Assembly (NCBI GenBank): GCA_949752745.1
Contig: OX457024.1
Coordinates: 55,597,946-55,661,945, forward strand
DNA: 64,000 nt
Direction of reading: 5' to 3'
Source: Protula sp. h YS-2021
Taxonomy: Eukaryota > Annelida > Polychaeta > Sabellida > Serpulidae
The position numbers and the translations under genes are program-made. Numbering within the stretch: position 1 is the stretch's first letter; each line of letters opens with the position of its first letter. Positions 50,663 through 62,293 of the stretch are shown one piece after another. The notes below the pieces were generated by a model. It saw only the letters and a list, made by a program, of their open reading frames with translations, had not been told where the DNA came from and did not search any database.

Positions 50663-50943
50663 TCAGGTATTGTCAGCAAGATACCCTTTTTCGTTGGACG
50701 GTTTTTTCCAGTCCCCTCATCTCTGAGGTATTTGCGAATGTTTACCACACCTTCATTACTTTGTTTCATAATCTTGATATACTTTCCATTGCCTAGAGAA
50801 AGCATTCCATCCCACGACTGTGGTGTTGGTGCTATCTCCACTTTTAATTTCTTGATGGTATTGTCAGGATGTTTCACAGTCATGTCTTTGACTGTATCAG
50901 CAAGAGTATCCATATCCGTTGTTGCAGATCTTTTCCGATTCAT
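50620..50943 (-). CDS. PC4-like paralogue 1, 107 aa (clearest PC4 match)
   Basis: ATG 50943. Residues ~48-107: LGNGKYIKIMKQ, VVNIRKYLRDE, RPTKKGILLTIPEWKMLK. This follows the PC4/p15 C-terminal domain order (strand, strand, D..EYY-like tract, a basic G-rich turn, GI.LT..EW..L). PC4 domains bind ssDNA as dimers and aid transcription and replication. The N-terminal ~45 residues carry a basic start and a T/D-rich stretch. First gene of the minus-strand cluster behind its own TATA box at ~51010. Confidence 0.65.
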   Translation of the reverse strand: MNRKRSATTDMDTLADTVKDMTVKHPDNTIKKLKVEIAPTPQSWDGMLSLGNGKYIKIMKQSNEGVVNIRKYLRDEGTGKNRPTKKGILLTIPEWKMLKKQVKEVEK

Positions 50944-50992
50944 GTTGACGCTTCAGTGTTCACACCTCAACTAACTCTAAAGTTGAAGTGTC

Positions 50993-51012
50993 TCCCCCTT
51001 ATATACTGTAAT
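50993..51012 (-). promoter_or_regulatory. TATA box of the PC4-like cluster, overlapping the polymerase stop
   Basis: On minus: CAGTATATAAGGGGGAGACA. The TAA stop of the polymerase C-terminal frame (51001-50999) lies within TATATAAG. ATG 50943 follows about 60 nt downstream. Confidence 0.65.
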
Positions 51013-51345
51013 GCCCATGCGCCAAAGTGGAATAGCCATCACTCATCACATATCGCTTGTCATCAAAAGGAGAGAGAGCCACTTTCCTCAACTTCTCCGA
51101 GAAGATCTGGTGGTCATGACTTCGAATGATGTGCCCTGTGGTTATCGTTTGCGTTTGGTTGAACAAACTGTCTCTATACTGGTGATGTTTCATACGTCTT
51201 TGACACGCGCGAGTGATGCCTTTGGCCGTACGTTTTTCTTTCCCACCATACATCATACTATACATTTTCGGTCGAAGTCCAACAAACTCTTCAATGGGAA
51301 TGCCCGCCGTCTCATCTTTCATTTTCCCAAGCACTTTCTTGTTCA
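50999..51345 (-). pseudogene. DNA polymerase B, C-terminal segment (third frame)
   Basis: Reads NKKVLGKMKDETAG, EFVGLRPKMYS, then DDKRYVMSDGYSTLAHGH near the end, the normal C-terminus of Polinton polymerase. Separated from the palm segment by a one-base frame change near 51340-51350. It is therefore not a separate gene. Confidence 0.85.
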
Positions 51346-52769
51346 CGTTGGAATGCAGGAAATGTCGGCGGATAGTCACTTGTGTCGAGCAAGTCAGCAT
51401 CTTCCTGCATGTCTTTGTAGATATCTTCCGTTTCTATGTCATAACATAGACTGTCGGTGTCGCTGAACAACAGCTTGGCGTCGGGATACTTGGTCATGAT
51501 GTAGTTGTAATGAAAGTGGAACATGAGCACCTTGCTGAGGTCGAGAATGGTGAAACCAACTTGAATGGGTTTATCCAGAAGCAGATCCACTTTGCGCAAA
51601 TGTACCGCGGTCAAATCTTCGTTGAAAATTCTAAATTTGTGGAAGGAAGGTTTGACCACAAGTTTCTTGAACCGCTTTTCTTTGTGAACCAGTTCCACAT
51701 TCATGCGCTTTCTCACATTTTCCATGGTTTTGCCAAACACAGAGTTGTTCATCAGTTTGAAAAAGTCTTTCTCAAACGGGTTCTTGGCCAACTTTCTCTT
51801 TTCCGTGTTTAAGGAGATGTATTTTGCCAACCATTTGCTCTGTGCAAACATGATGGCACGGTGCACCTTCATGACTTTCAATCCCAGTGAGACATATTGC
51901 TGTAAATTTCTATAATGAAGCACATATTTCTTCTTGTCGCACAAGTTGGGAATGAGCTTTTCACTAGGCTTGCCTTTCATGTTTAGATCTTTCCGCAGCT
52001 TCTGACTATGTTTTGACAATTCTCCCACTTTCACACATTTCCGTTCTGGAGCCACTGGATAGTGATTATGATGATCATGGATTGAATATGGGTATTCCAA
52101 ATCCACTTCTAAAATGTATCCAATCTCATCATCTTCATCCACATCCATAAAGTCAATGGATTCTGGCTCGCTCACCCACATAAATCCACTTTCCGGCATG
52201 CTTTGCGACATGGCCCAGCCATACAAGTTGTTTGCATCCAGGTACGTCAAGTAGTTGGTTGGTTTCGTGGGATCGTAATCTGCTACGTAGGGGTTATTTG
52301 CTTTCGCATACTTGTGTGTGATGACAGATATTCCTCCCCGTAGACCTTGTTCAATCATTTGGTACATGTCAATGTCGTTGATCAATTCCAATTTCACCTT
52401 TGTCGCTTTCAACATGGCATCCCACGACAGTCCTGGCGCTGTATAGTAGTGAGCTGGATCCAATTCATACGTGTTGAGACATACGTGACGGAAGTTTTCA
52501 AACACGTCAGCCAGCAGCAACACATCTGATTTCAGGTACAAGTCATGGTATTCACCAAATGTAGTACAGTGGAATGTCTCCCACACCTTCTGCGCATGCG
52601 CATAATCCTCATCGCTAATGTCTTCTTCACTGAGCAGACTGTAAAACTTGTCCTTGGACGGCAGTTGTGTTTCAGCAAACTTGGATGGCTCATCAACGTA
52701 ATCGTAGGGGTACACTCCCTTTCTCAACAGTAAATCTTGTTGGTCACTATCGTGAATGTGTGACGTCAT
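51312..52769 (-). pseudogene. DNA polymerase B, polymerase domain (second frame)
   Basis: 485 codons. It starts at an ATG that overlaps the stop of the exonuclease frame as ATGA. LLLRKGVYPYDYVD (residues 13-26), motif A YLDANNLYGW (Asp ~178), motif B KLMNNSVFGKTMENV (~338-352) and motif C FSDTDSLCYD (437-440) are intact. Protein-primed family B polymerase, the element's replication enzyme. It runs out of frame about 20 codons after LDTSDYPPTF. Confidence 0.9.
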
Positions 52770-54670
52770 GTTATAAAAGTTGTCTTTCCTTCTGCTGCCA
52801 GGTTGGATACCAGCTTCTGTAGAGACGTACTCATGAACTGAAAGCTGTCTGTAAATTTCAGATTGCTCATGGTGAATGCAATATATTTCTCAACGGTGTT
52901 GGGAATGACTGTAATCGTCTCATTTTTGAACTTTCCAATTTCTTCCATGATCAAATGGCTGTCATAGCCTCGTAAATTGTGGAAAAACACAGGAATGATG
53001 AAAGAATCTTCAACATCCTGCTGATCCTTTCGAAATCGAAATTGTAAATTGCATTGACTATGTGCAGCTCCGCGGTATTTACCATTGATATGGTCATGAT
53101 CTCTCACACGATCTGCTCCTAGAGGCTCATGACAAATGTAACAATCTGTGGCGTTCTTATAATGCTCTTCATCTTCATGAGTCATGACCATTTTCTTTTT
53201 CTGTTGTAAACCATGCACAATACGATCACGTTCATTCACCATATGGTCTAAAAAGACTTTCACAGCATTATCTCCTCGATACACGACTGGTGCACGTGTA
53301 TCATACTGGCTCACAACCACATAGGCGAAGCTGTTTGGACGATGATGCTGATACTTGTCTCCTTCATGCTTTTTCGTGAAACATTCAAAGTCTGCATAAA
53401 TGACAAACGGCGCTCGCTGTTGTTTGGCTACATTCTTGAACTTGATGAAGGGTTCCTTGGGGAATGATAAACGTTGTGCGCCATGCTTGCCACACACTTC
53501 ACGATGCTTGTCTAACAGATCTTGTCGCCTAAACCCGTGAAGACAGTTGAAACAATAAAAAGCAGCTCCATCATGTTTTGATCGATAAGCCATAAGTCTG
53601 CTGAAATTCTTGATGAGGCAGTAATGTCTTGTCTTGTCATTGCTAATCAAAAGCAAGTTGATTTCTCTCGCGCTGGTGTTTCGACTGAGTTGTATGGGAA
53701 CAACTACATCATGTTCATATCCAAACACGTTGATGGACACATCATTCTCCTTTTCAAACTTTGGAATGTCTGTAATCGGGGTGGGAAATGTCATGCCTTC
53801 TACCTTCAATTCGTTCTCAAATGACTTGTATTGATTCACACGGTATGGGTTGTTTGTTGAAGGGTGAAGGTGAGCCAAAACAGACCATAAGAAGCACTTG
53901 TTGTCTTTATTCTGAATGTTTAACACACTTAATGTATTCTTTACTTTCTTCGGCAGTGGGATAAAACTGCTCGCTTCCAGTGGCGCTGACGTAGCTGTAT
54001 GTACTTCAATGAATAATATGTTATCCAACACCCAGCCAGAACCTTGTCGCTCATGTTCATCAAACCTGGTAAACAATTCTTTATAGGCTTCTGGCAAGTC
54101 CTTCTCAATATCCGTTGGATTGTATGCTGCATATGTCGGACTACTGATGAAGGCATTATCCACGTGTTCTACCATCACGCCTTCAGCATTTGGTGTCATT
54201 TTCTTGAAGCGTGCATGTACCACAATGTACCATTTCATGCCATGGTTTAACGTCTCTAGCAAATGTCTCTTAATCCGGTTCTCTTGTTGTCGCATTTCAA
54301 GTAGCAAATCCGATCCATCTTCAGGCTCAAACCGTCTTTCCTGTGCGTTTTCACCAAGACTCACTCTTCTGCCTCTGCCTACTTGTCCTGTCTCTTTCTT
54401 TCTTTGTTCTTCATGAGACACATTTTCCATCTCATCACATGCATGTGTCTCAAATGCATCCAAAGATGAAAATATCTTGGCGCATTTACAGCAGAGGACT
54501 GGATCAGGTCTTTCAACACCATCTTGTACGGTCTTTCGTCTCTTGACTTCAATCTGCTCAACAAGCTCTTCATGAGCACGTTTCATCCTAGCTGGTTTGC
54601 ATGTATGTTCCACGAACACTTCCAGAGATGGAAATGTCACATCACAATCATGACAGTAGACTGTTGCCAT
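52766..54670 (-). pseudogene. DNA polymerase B, N-terminal and exonuclease domains (first frame)
   Basis: 634 codons from ATG 54670. N-terminal zinc-finger-like motifs CHDCDVTFPSLEVFVEHTC and CCKCAKIFSSLDAFETHAC, then FYCFNCLHGFRRQDLLDKH. Exonuclease motifs: VIYADFECF (~425), FFHNLRGYDSHLI, and later KFTDSFQFM. The frame ends right after GKTTFIT, where the polymerase domain continues one base out of register. Either a mutation or sequence error, or, less likely, translational coupling. Confidence 0.9.
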
Positions 54671-54699
54671 CGTTGTTGCTAGAACTGAAATGAAGTAAA

Positions 54700-54900
54700 A
54701 TATACGTTTCACTCTTCCTTTTATACCACTTCAATGGTGTGTTAACTCAGCAGAATGTATCACTAGTTGACTAGTTGACATGTTTCACTCATGCTTTTAT
54801 TCTACTTCCATGTAATCAAAATATGATGTGTAACTTGTTCAAAAATTGTTCAAAAATGCTGACTCAGCAGAATTTTACTTGTGTATATGAATGTCTCACT
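54700..54900 (-). promoter_or_regulatory. polymerase promoter, related to the gene A promoter
   Basis: On minus: GTGATACATTCTGCTGAGTT, ACACACCATTGAAGTGG, TATAAAAGGAAGAGTGA (TATA starts 54725), 55 nt before ATG 54670. Farther upstream (54900-54770) an ATTCTGCTGAGTCAGCA block repeats. The set is nearly the same as 40533-40745 in inverse. Confidence 0.7.
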
Positions 54901-54949
54901 TACAGTTGTGAAGTTGTACTGCTGCACAGCAGAGACATCTAGCGGTGAA

Positions 54950-55265
54950 GTTAAATGGTTTGCCAAATGGTATTCATCCGCGAAGAAGCACTGTAATGGC
55001 GGTAAAAATGCATACAGCCAGCTGCGCAAATAGCCTATGACTACTTTATAACAAAAACTTTACATAAAACTGAATCAAATGGTGAAATTTTCATACAAAT
55101 TGGTTAAGTATAACAAATGTTATGTCACTTTTAAGTTAAAATGGCGGTAAAAATGCATACAGCCAGCTGCGCAAATAGCCTATGACTACTTTATAACAAA
55201 AGTTTACATAAAACTGAATCAAACAGTAAAATTTTCATATAAATCGACCAAGTATAACGAAAGGT
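54950..55265. repeat. two ~130-bp subterminal modules
   Basis: GCATACAGCCAGCTGCGCAA, ATGACTACTTTATAACAAAA, CATAAAACTGAATCAAA, then AATTTTCATA. Two tandem copies at about 55008 and 55152. The same modules occur near both ends of the palindromic element, but not at the left end of this one. Confidence 0.75.
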
Positions 55266-55299
55266 ATTGTTTTACAAAGTTTCAATTAAGCAAATAACC

Positions 55300-55735
55300 A
55301 AAGTTTGTTTACAAAGTTTGTTTACAAAGTTTGTTTACAAATTTTCAATTATGTAAATAAGTCAAGTTTGTTTACAAAGTTTGCTTACAAATTTTGTTTA
55401 TAAAGTTTGTTTACACATTTTGTTTATAAAGTTTGTTTACAAAGTTTGTTTACAAAGTTTGTTTACAAATTTTGTTTATAAAGTTTGTTTACAAAGTTTG
55501 TATACAAATTTTATTTATAAAGTTTGTTTACACAGTTTGTTTACAAAGTTTGTTTACAAAGTTTCAATTATGCAAATAACTAAAGTTTGTTTACACAGTT
55601 TGTTTACAAAGTTTGTTTACAAAGTTTCAATTATGTAAATAACTAAAGTTTGTTTACAAAGTTTGTTTACAAAGTTTGTTTACAAAGTTTGTTTGCAAAT
55701 AACTAAAGTTCACTTTTTATTTATAAAGTTTCAAT
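55300..55735. repeat. TTTGTTTACAAAG array (forkhead-like words)
   Basis: About twenty TGTTTAC words spaced ~15 bp apart, mixed with TGTTTAT and short AATTATGTAAATAA spacers. Apparent reading frames are artefacts. Confidence 0.9.
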
Positions 55736-55980
55736 AAACACTTACCGAAATAGTTGTCACTGGATGCCATCCCTGGATCTGATGTGATTCAATTGTAGTG
55801 TGTAACTCTTGCTCCACTTACCGAAATGACTGTCACTGCTGTATGCTCATCCCTTATATACCCCTCTGATGGAACTGAAGCTGACTTGACAGAATGTTGC
55901 TCGCCTAGGGGGGGGGGGGGTCGGTCCATAGTATGTCCTGAGGGGGGGGGGGGTCAGTCCCGACTGCCGCCTAGGGGGGG
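55736..55980. other. right subterminal spacer with G tracts
   Basis: Non-coding. 55905-55980 carries three runs of nine or more G, with GTCGGTCCATAGTATGTCCT and CCCGACTGCCGCCTAGG, the same blocks as in the termini of the palindromic element. Confidence 0.6.
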
Positions 55981-56756
55981 GGGGTCGGTCGACCCAAAAA
56001 AATGAAAAATGTTCAGAATCGTCTGAAACGGATAAATATGCAAAAATCACAATTTCGAGGGGGGGGGGGTCGGTCGACCCAAAAAATGAAAAATGTTCAG
56101 AATCGTCTGAAACGGATAAATATGCAAAAATCACAATTTCGGGGGGGGGGGGGGGATCGGTCGACCCAAAAAATGAAAAATGTTCAGAATCGTCTGAAAC
56201 GGATAAATATGCAAAAATCACAATTTCGGGGGGGGGGGGGGTGGGAGGTCATCACTTTTTAGGGTCTGTTGTCGATTGACTTCGGAAATGAAAGCTTGAC
56301 TTCATTGACTTCGACGATCATCGACTGAAACCCTAGGAAGCCGCCACACAGCATGACCTCATTATGACCTCATTATGACCTCATTATGACCTCATTATCA
56401 CCTCATTATCACCTCATTATCACCTCATTATGACGTCATGGATGGCCGCGCCTATCCTAGCGCTTATCGTGACCTCACTTCCGGTCCAGACAGCACTTCC
56501 GGTCCAGACAACACTTCCGGTCCAGACAACACTTCCGGTCCAGACGCTAAGACGTCACTTCCGGTCCAGACAGTATGATAGACAGAAAGTGGGCGGGGCT
56601 TCATTGTCTTCATTGATCTCATTGGCTTTTCATTGGTCACGTGACTGATGACGTCATTATCACCATGGTTACGCCTTGGTTACGCCTATGACGTCACTTC
56701 CGGTCCAGACAGTATGACGTCATCAAGTGAGCCAAAACTGTCCTTTCCTACCTACT
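55981..56756 (-). repeat. right terminal inverted repeat of the full-length Polinton
   Basis: Inverse of 39613-40511 with three inner ~85-bp units. Exact TGACGTCA at 56431, 56649, 56689 and 56715; CACTTCCGGT at 56476, 56494, 56512, 56530 and 56556. Ends CCTACCTACT at 56756. Confidence 0.9.
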
Positions 56757-56762
56757 GTGAAA
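56757..56762. repeat. target-site duplication GTGAAA, right
   Basis: Follows the CT terminus of the Polinton and matches 39607-39612. Confidence 0.93.
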
Positions 56763-56839
56763 CGTCGGAAATATACCGATTTCCAATGGATCTCTAAATT
56801 TGTGTATTTCACGCATAACGTGAAATGAAAATTTTAATG

Positions 56840-56927
<88 letters not shown>

Positions 56928-57661
56928 CGTTGTATATATTGCGCTCCACATATTCCACAGCGCATTATGAAAAGAAGAGCAGTTTTCAATTGTTTGCAGT
57001 ATAGTGTATGTCGTAAATATACAAAATATATATTACATAAGTTGTTAAAAGCCTTCTATCTAACCTCACTTTTTTTTACTTCTCGCATTCACATATGCTC
57101 ATCTAAAATTGCTCTGCCCGACATACGTTCTAAAAAGAGTTTTGTTCACATTATTCTAAAACAAATTGACTTCCATAACTTGATATGGGTCACAAATAGA
57201 TAAATTCCCAAAATTATTATTACATCGGAAAAAAAGATGTCGATATTGCAATCGTACATTATACGTATTATTTTACACGTCTATGAAACGCATATTTTCC
57301 TATGTATAAACGACGTCGGAAATATATCGGAAAAAGATGCCGATATTGCCAACGTGTATTATACGTATTTTTTATATGCCTATAAACCGCATATTTTCAG
57401 ATGCTTATTCGACGTAGGAAATTTATCGATTTTCGTTTTGTAGGGGGCATTATGAAGAATCAATAGTGGAGCATTATGAATATACTTGAAAATTATCATT
57501 TGCCTCAATAAACTATCCCTCAGCAAACATAAAGGAGGAAAAGACAATACAAATAACTAAATTTAAAAGCGCCAGCGGTAATAAAAAACGAAAATGTAAG
57601 AAGTAAACTTTTTGGGACGAAATAGAAACATTAGACCACTTAATTACACTGCTGAGGCAGC

Positions 57662-57733
57662 CCCAGCCGCCGTGGAGTAGAGATATGTTCCGCGTCTAGG
57701 ATGCAAGAGGTCCCTGGTTCAAACCCGAGTAAG
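57662..57733 (+). ncRNA. tRNA-like module inside transposon copy 1
   Basis: CCGTGGAGTAGAGATATG (A-box-like) and CCTGGTTCAAACCCGAGT (B-box-like) about 45 bp apart. The T arm is mostly paired. It looks like a tRNA-derived SINE inserted in an ancestor of the transposon, because copy 2 has it too. Confidence 0.35.
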
Positions 57734-58402
57734 TACTAGTGTTCAGTTGCAATATATAAATATGCTATGTTGTATATTAATATGCTATGGTGTATGTATG
57801 AATATGTGAATTATGAATGGTTGGTAAGGGTTCAATGGGTCAGTTAAGGTTAGAAACAATTTTTTTCAAATGCACAGATTTTTTATACGTCTAAAAAACG
57901 CATATTTTCCGATTGTCATTTGGTCGGAAATGCGTTGGAAAACCTCGGAAATATGCATTTTATACGTATTAAAATCATCGGAAGTTCGTCGGAAATGCAT
58001 CGGAATATAAATGTATAACCGACGTATAGCCGACGGTTGGTAATACGTCGGATATGCGTCGAATATATGCATAAAAAACTTCGTCGGAAAATATGCGCAT
58101 AAACGACTAATAAACGATGAGCAAAACGGAAAAAATATGCGTATATCTGACGTATGTTGCCGATATTGCCGACGCATTTTATATGCATCTCCGACGTCAA
58201 AGAATTTGTAGGGATAATTCCGACGGTGGCCCGACGTATTAAAGATATATCGGCCCGATGTATATCCGATGTACGAAGCCGCTATATCTATTATGCGTCG
58301 GGCCATAGTTAATCCTATGTGCAACTGATACATCGGCCGACGAAGTTGCCGATATTGCCGATCTAATATAGATGTATTTTAGACGTTACGCGAGTGTTAG
58401 GG

Positions 58403-59165
58403 ATCTTATTGTTTGATTAAATGGGTGGATTAATGGATTCACGACCAGTAAAGATCTCAGATCCTCGCACAGGTTAGTAACGAAACCAAGATATCGGGAG
58501 GTCAGTGTGGTAACAGTGTACTTCCCTGTTATTTTTTATTATAATGTTATGCCTATTACACAGTCCTTAGAAATGTAGCACAATTTCATATAATATGTTT
58601 ATATAAAATAAAGAGCGTGATGTTTTCATTTGTTTGTATAAGAATTAACTTGCTGAAGATTTACTCAATACAAACATCCCACAAACATTAAAGAAATGAG
58701 CCGCATTCTTAGAGGGAGCTCAATCGTGCATACGCGAGGTGCATGCACGGTTGCGCGGGATCAACTGTGAGGCTCAATCGTGCATCCAGCACCAGCGTGT
58801 ATATAATTTATATTTGAACCTTATACACACACCGGTGTGGTATGCACATTTGAAATCATGCACAGATGCGCCCTTTTACTATATATTCCTTTATAATGAG
58901 AGATGGGCTCTCAAACATGGAGGACGCAACTGTGGATAGGAAAAATATGTAAGAAAATGTCAAACCCTTTAAATAAACAGGAGCACACCATCATCATTGG
59001 TGGTTTATAAGCCTTTTTTATCCAATGAGAATTAATAGGGGTAAGTATGAGTAAAATTTCACCACTACTGTTTTACTTATCGGGGCTATTTTAAAGTTTT
59101 CTTCAACTCTGTTTGCATAAATAACTGGGCATAAAAAAAGCCTTGATCTCTTTCAATATGAACAT
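58403..59165. repeat. inter-transposon segment, 763 bp
   Basis: Collinear with 37700-38925 except for a ~460-bp block absent here. Nearly identical to 61531-62293. No gene. Confidence 0.85.
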
Positions 59166-59935
59166 CCTGAACACTCGCGTAACATCGGGCCGACGTCGAA
59201 ACGGTATATACCAGGTCTTAAAACGTCGGCATCGGCTTCGATGCATCGGTTATGGGTTGGCAATAGTCGAATTTCCATTTTTTTCCCCATTCGTCGGAAG
59301 TTCATCGGTTACCGACGTTGGCCCGATGATTATTTTCCTCAGTTTAATAGATGTTGGCAAATATTCATCGGGCCGACATCTTTTTCCGACGAACTTCCGA
59401 CCAATTGGGATTTTAAAAAAAATATTATATTCATATCTAATACGTATTTCTTAATGCATGTATTATACATACATTTTTATGCATTGTTTATACGTTGGAA
59501 ATAGATAAACTTCCGACCAATGGTAAAAAAAAATTTAAACGGATATTGCATACGTATATTCGTTGTATTTAATTATACGTATATTGTACATATATTTGTA
59601 TATGCTGGCCCAACGTCTGACATAGACGGACTTCCGACGGAACAAAACTTGTTTTTGAAAAAGATATTACTGATGTATAACCGACACATTACAATAATCG
59701 TATAATATACAAATATATCACTGCATCGGCTATACGTCGGAAATATACCGAATTCCGACGGAACTTTGTTTTGTTTTATTTGAGATATTACAAGCATGTA
59801 ATATGCATATAAATATATACGTATATTATACATATAGTTATATTTGTTGGTGAAACGTCGGAAATATACCGATTTCCAATGGATCTCTAAATTTGTGTAT
59901 TTCACGCATAACGTGAAATGAAAACTTTAATGTTC

Positions 59936-60064
<129 letters not shown>

Positions 60065-60798
60065 CGTTGTATATATTGCGCTCCACATATTCCACAGCGC
60101 ATTATGAAAAGAAGAGCAGTTTTCAATTGTTTGCAGTATAGTGTATGTCGTAAATATACAAAATATATATTACATAAGTTGTTAAAAGCCTTCTATCTAA
60201 CCTCACTTTTTTTTACTTCTCGCATTCACATATGCTCATCTAAAATTGCTCTGCCCGACATACGTTCTAAAAAGAGTTTTGTTCACATTATTCTAAAACA
60301 AATTGACTTCCATAACTTGATATGGGTCACAAATAGATAAATTCCCAAAATTATTATTACATCGGAAAAAAAGATGTCGATATTGCAATCGTACATTATA
60401 CGTATTATTTTACACGTCTATGAAACGCATATTTTCCTATGTATAAACGACGTCGGAAATATATCGGAAAAAGATGCCGATATTGCCAACGTGTATTATA
60501 CGTATTTTTTATATGCCTATAAACCGCATATTTTCAGATGCTTATTCGACGTAGGAAATTTATCGATTTTCGTTTTGTAGGGGGCATTATGAAGAATCAA
60601 TAGTGGAGCATTATGAATATACTTGAAAATTATCATTTGCCTCAATAAACTATCCCTCAGCAAACATAAAGGAGGAAAAGACAATACAAATAACTAAATT
60701 TAAAAGCGCCAGCGGTAATAAAAAACGAAAATGTAAGAAGTAAACTTTTTGGGACGAAATAGAAACATTAGACCACTTAATTACACTGCTGAGGCAGC

Positions 60799-60870
60799 CC
60801 CAGCCGCCGTGGAGTAGAGATATGTTCCGCGTCTAGGATGCAAGAGGTCCCTGGTTCAAACCCGAGTAAG
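60799..60870 (+). ncRNA. tRNA-like module inside transposon copy 2
   Basis: Same sequence as 57662-57733. Confidence 0.35.
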
Positions 60871-61530
60871 TACTAGTGTTCAGTTGCAATATATAAATAT
60901 GCTATGTTGTATATTAATATGCTATGGTGTATGTATGAATATGTGAATTATGAATGGTTGGTAAGGGTTCAATGGGTCAGTTAAGGTTAGAAACAATTTT
61001 TTTCAAATGCACAGATTTTTTATACGTCTAAAAAACGCATATTTTCCGATTGTCATTTGGTCGGAAATGCGTTGGAAAACCTCGGAAATATGCATTTTAT
61101 ACGTATTAAAATCATCGGAAGTTCGTCGGAAATGCATCGGAATATAAATGTATAACCGACGTATAGCCGACGGTTGGTAATACGTCGGATATGCGTCGAA
61201 TATATGCATAAAAAACTTCGTCGGAAAATATGCGCATAAACGACTAATAAACGATGAGCAAAACGGAAAAAATATGCGTATATCTGACGTATGTTGCCGA
61301 TATTGCCGACGCATTTTATATGCATCTCCGACGTCGAAGAATTTGTAGGGATAATTCCGACGGTGGCCCGACGTATATCGGCCCGATGTATATCCGATGT
61401 ACGAAGCCGCTATATCTATTATGCGTCGGGCCATAGTTAATCCTATGTGCAACTGATACATCGGCCGACGAAGTTGCCGATATTGCCGATCTAATATAGA
61501 TGTATTTTAGACGTTACGCGAGTGTTCGGG

Positions 61531-62293
61531 ATCTTATTGTTTGATTAAATGGGTGGATTAATGGATTCACAACCAGTAAAGATCTCAGATCCTCGCACAG
61601 GTTAGTAACGAAACCAAGATATCGGGAGGTCAGTGTGGTAACAGTGTACTTCCCTATTATTTTTTATTATAATGTTATGCCTATTACACAGTCCTTAGAA
61701 ATGTAGCACAATTTCATATAATATGTTTATATAAAATAAAGAGCGTGATGTTTTCATTTGTTTGTATAAGAATTAACTTGCTGAAGATTTACTCAATACA
61801 AACATCCCACAAACATTAAAGAAATGAGCCGCATTCTTAGAGGGAGCTCAATCGTGCATACGCGAGGTGCATGCACGGTTGCGCGGGATCAACTGTGAGG
61901 CTCAATCGTGCATCCAGCACCAGCGTGTATATAATTTATATTTGAACCTTATACACACACCGGTGTGGTATGCACATTTGAAATCATGCACAGATGCGCC
62001 CTTTTACTATATATTCCTTTATAATGAGAGATGGGCTCTCAAACATGGAGGACGCAACTGTGGATAGGAAAAATATGTAAGAAAATGTCAAACCCTTTAA
62101 ATAAACAGGAGCACACCATCATCATTGGTGGTTTATAAGCCTTTTTTATCCAATGAGAATTAATAGGGGTAAGTATGAGTAAAATTTCACCACTACTTTT
62201 TTACTTATCGGGGCTATTTTAAAGTTTTCTTCAACTCTGTTTGCATAAATAACTGGGCATCAAAAAAGCCTTGATCTCTTTCAATATGAACAT
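61531..62293. repeat. inter-transposon segment, second copy
   Basis: Nearly identical to 58403-59165 along its full length, which implies tandem duplication of segment plus transposon. Confidence 0.85.

Larger units (their letters stand above)
39613..56756. mobile_element. full-length Maverick/Polinton element, 17,144 bp
   Basis: Termini AGTAGGTAGG...CCTACCTACT with AG/CT ends and a 6-bp duplication (GTGAAA). It carries the Polinton core set: integrase, packaging ATPase, minor and major capsid proteins, adenain-like protease and protein-primed DNA polymerase B. It also has lineage-specific genes in the left block and right arm. Plus-strand genes occupy 40.75-49.30 kb and minus-strand genes 49.53-54.67 kb, converging at ~49.4 kb. 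The polymerase has two frame changes and the NADAR gene at least two, so this copy is probably not replication-competent unless those are sequence errors. Confidence 0.95.
56757..58402. mobile_element. CGTCGG-rich DNA transposon copy 1, right part
   Basis: Continues from 39612. Contains (TA)n at 56843-56924 and a tRNA-like piece. Its right terminus CGCGAGTGTTAGGG at 58402 is followed by ATCTTATTG. No transposase frame. Confidence 0.8.

Noticed and set aside
52766..52769. Polymerase as two real, separately started proteins
   Set aside because: The split falls between exonuclease and palm of a normally single protein, and a further frame change near 51345 is plainly a lesion; an indel is simpler.
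55381..55638. 85-codon frame in the TTTGTTTAC array
   Set aside because: Artefact of a simple repeat; the frame is only open because the unit length is a multiple of three.
57662..57733. Functional tRNA gene
   Set aside because: Only A- and B-box-like words and a partly paired T arm; no complete cloverleaf was found.
57866..58333. 155-codon minus frame, repeated at 61003-61461
   Set aside because: Built on CGTCGG/ATATGCG repeats, giving periodic Arg-Arg-Ile/Tyr; no transposase motif.
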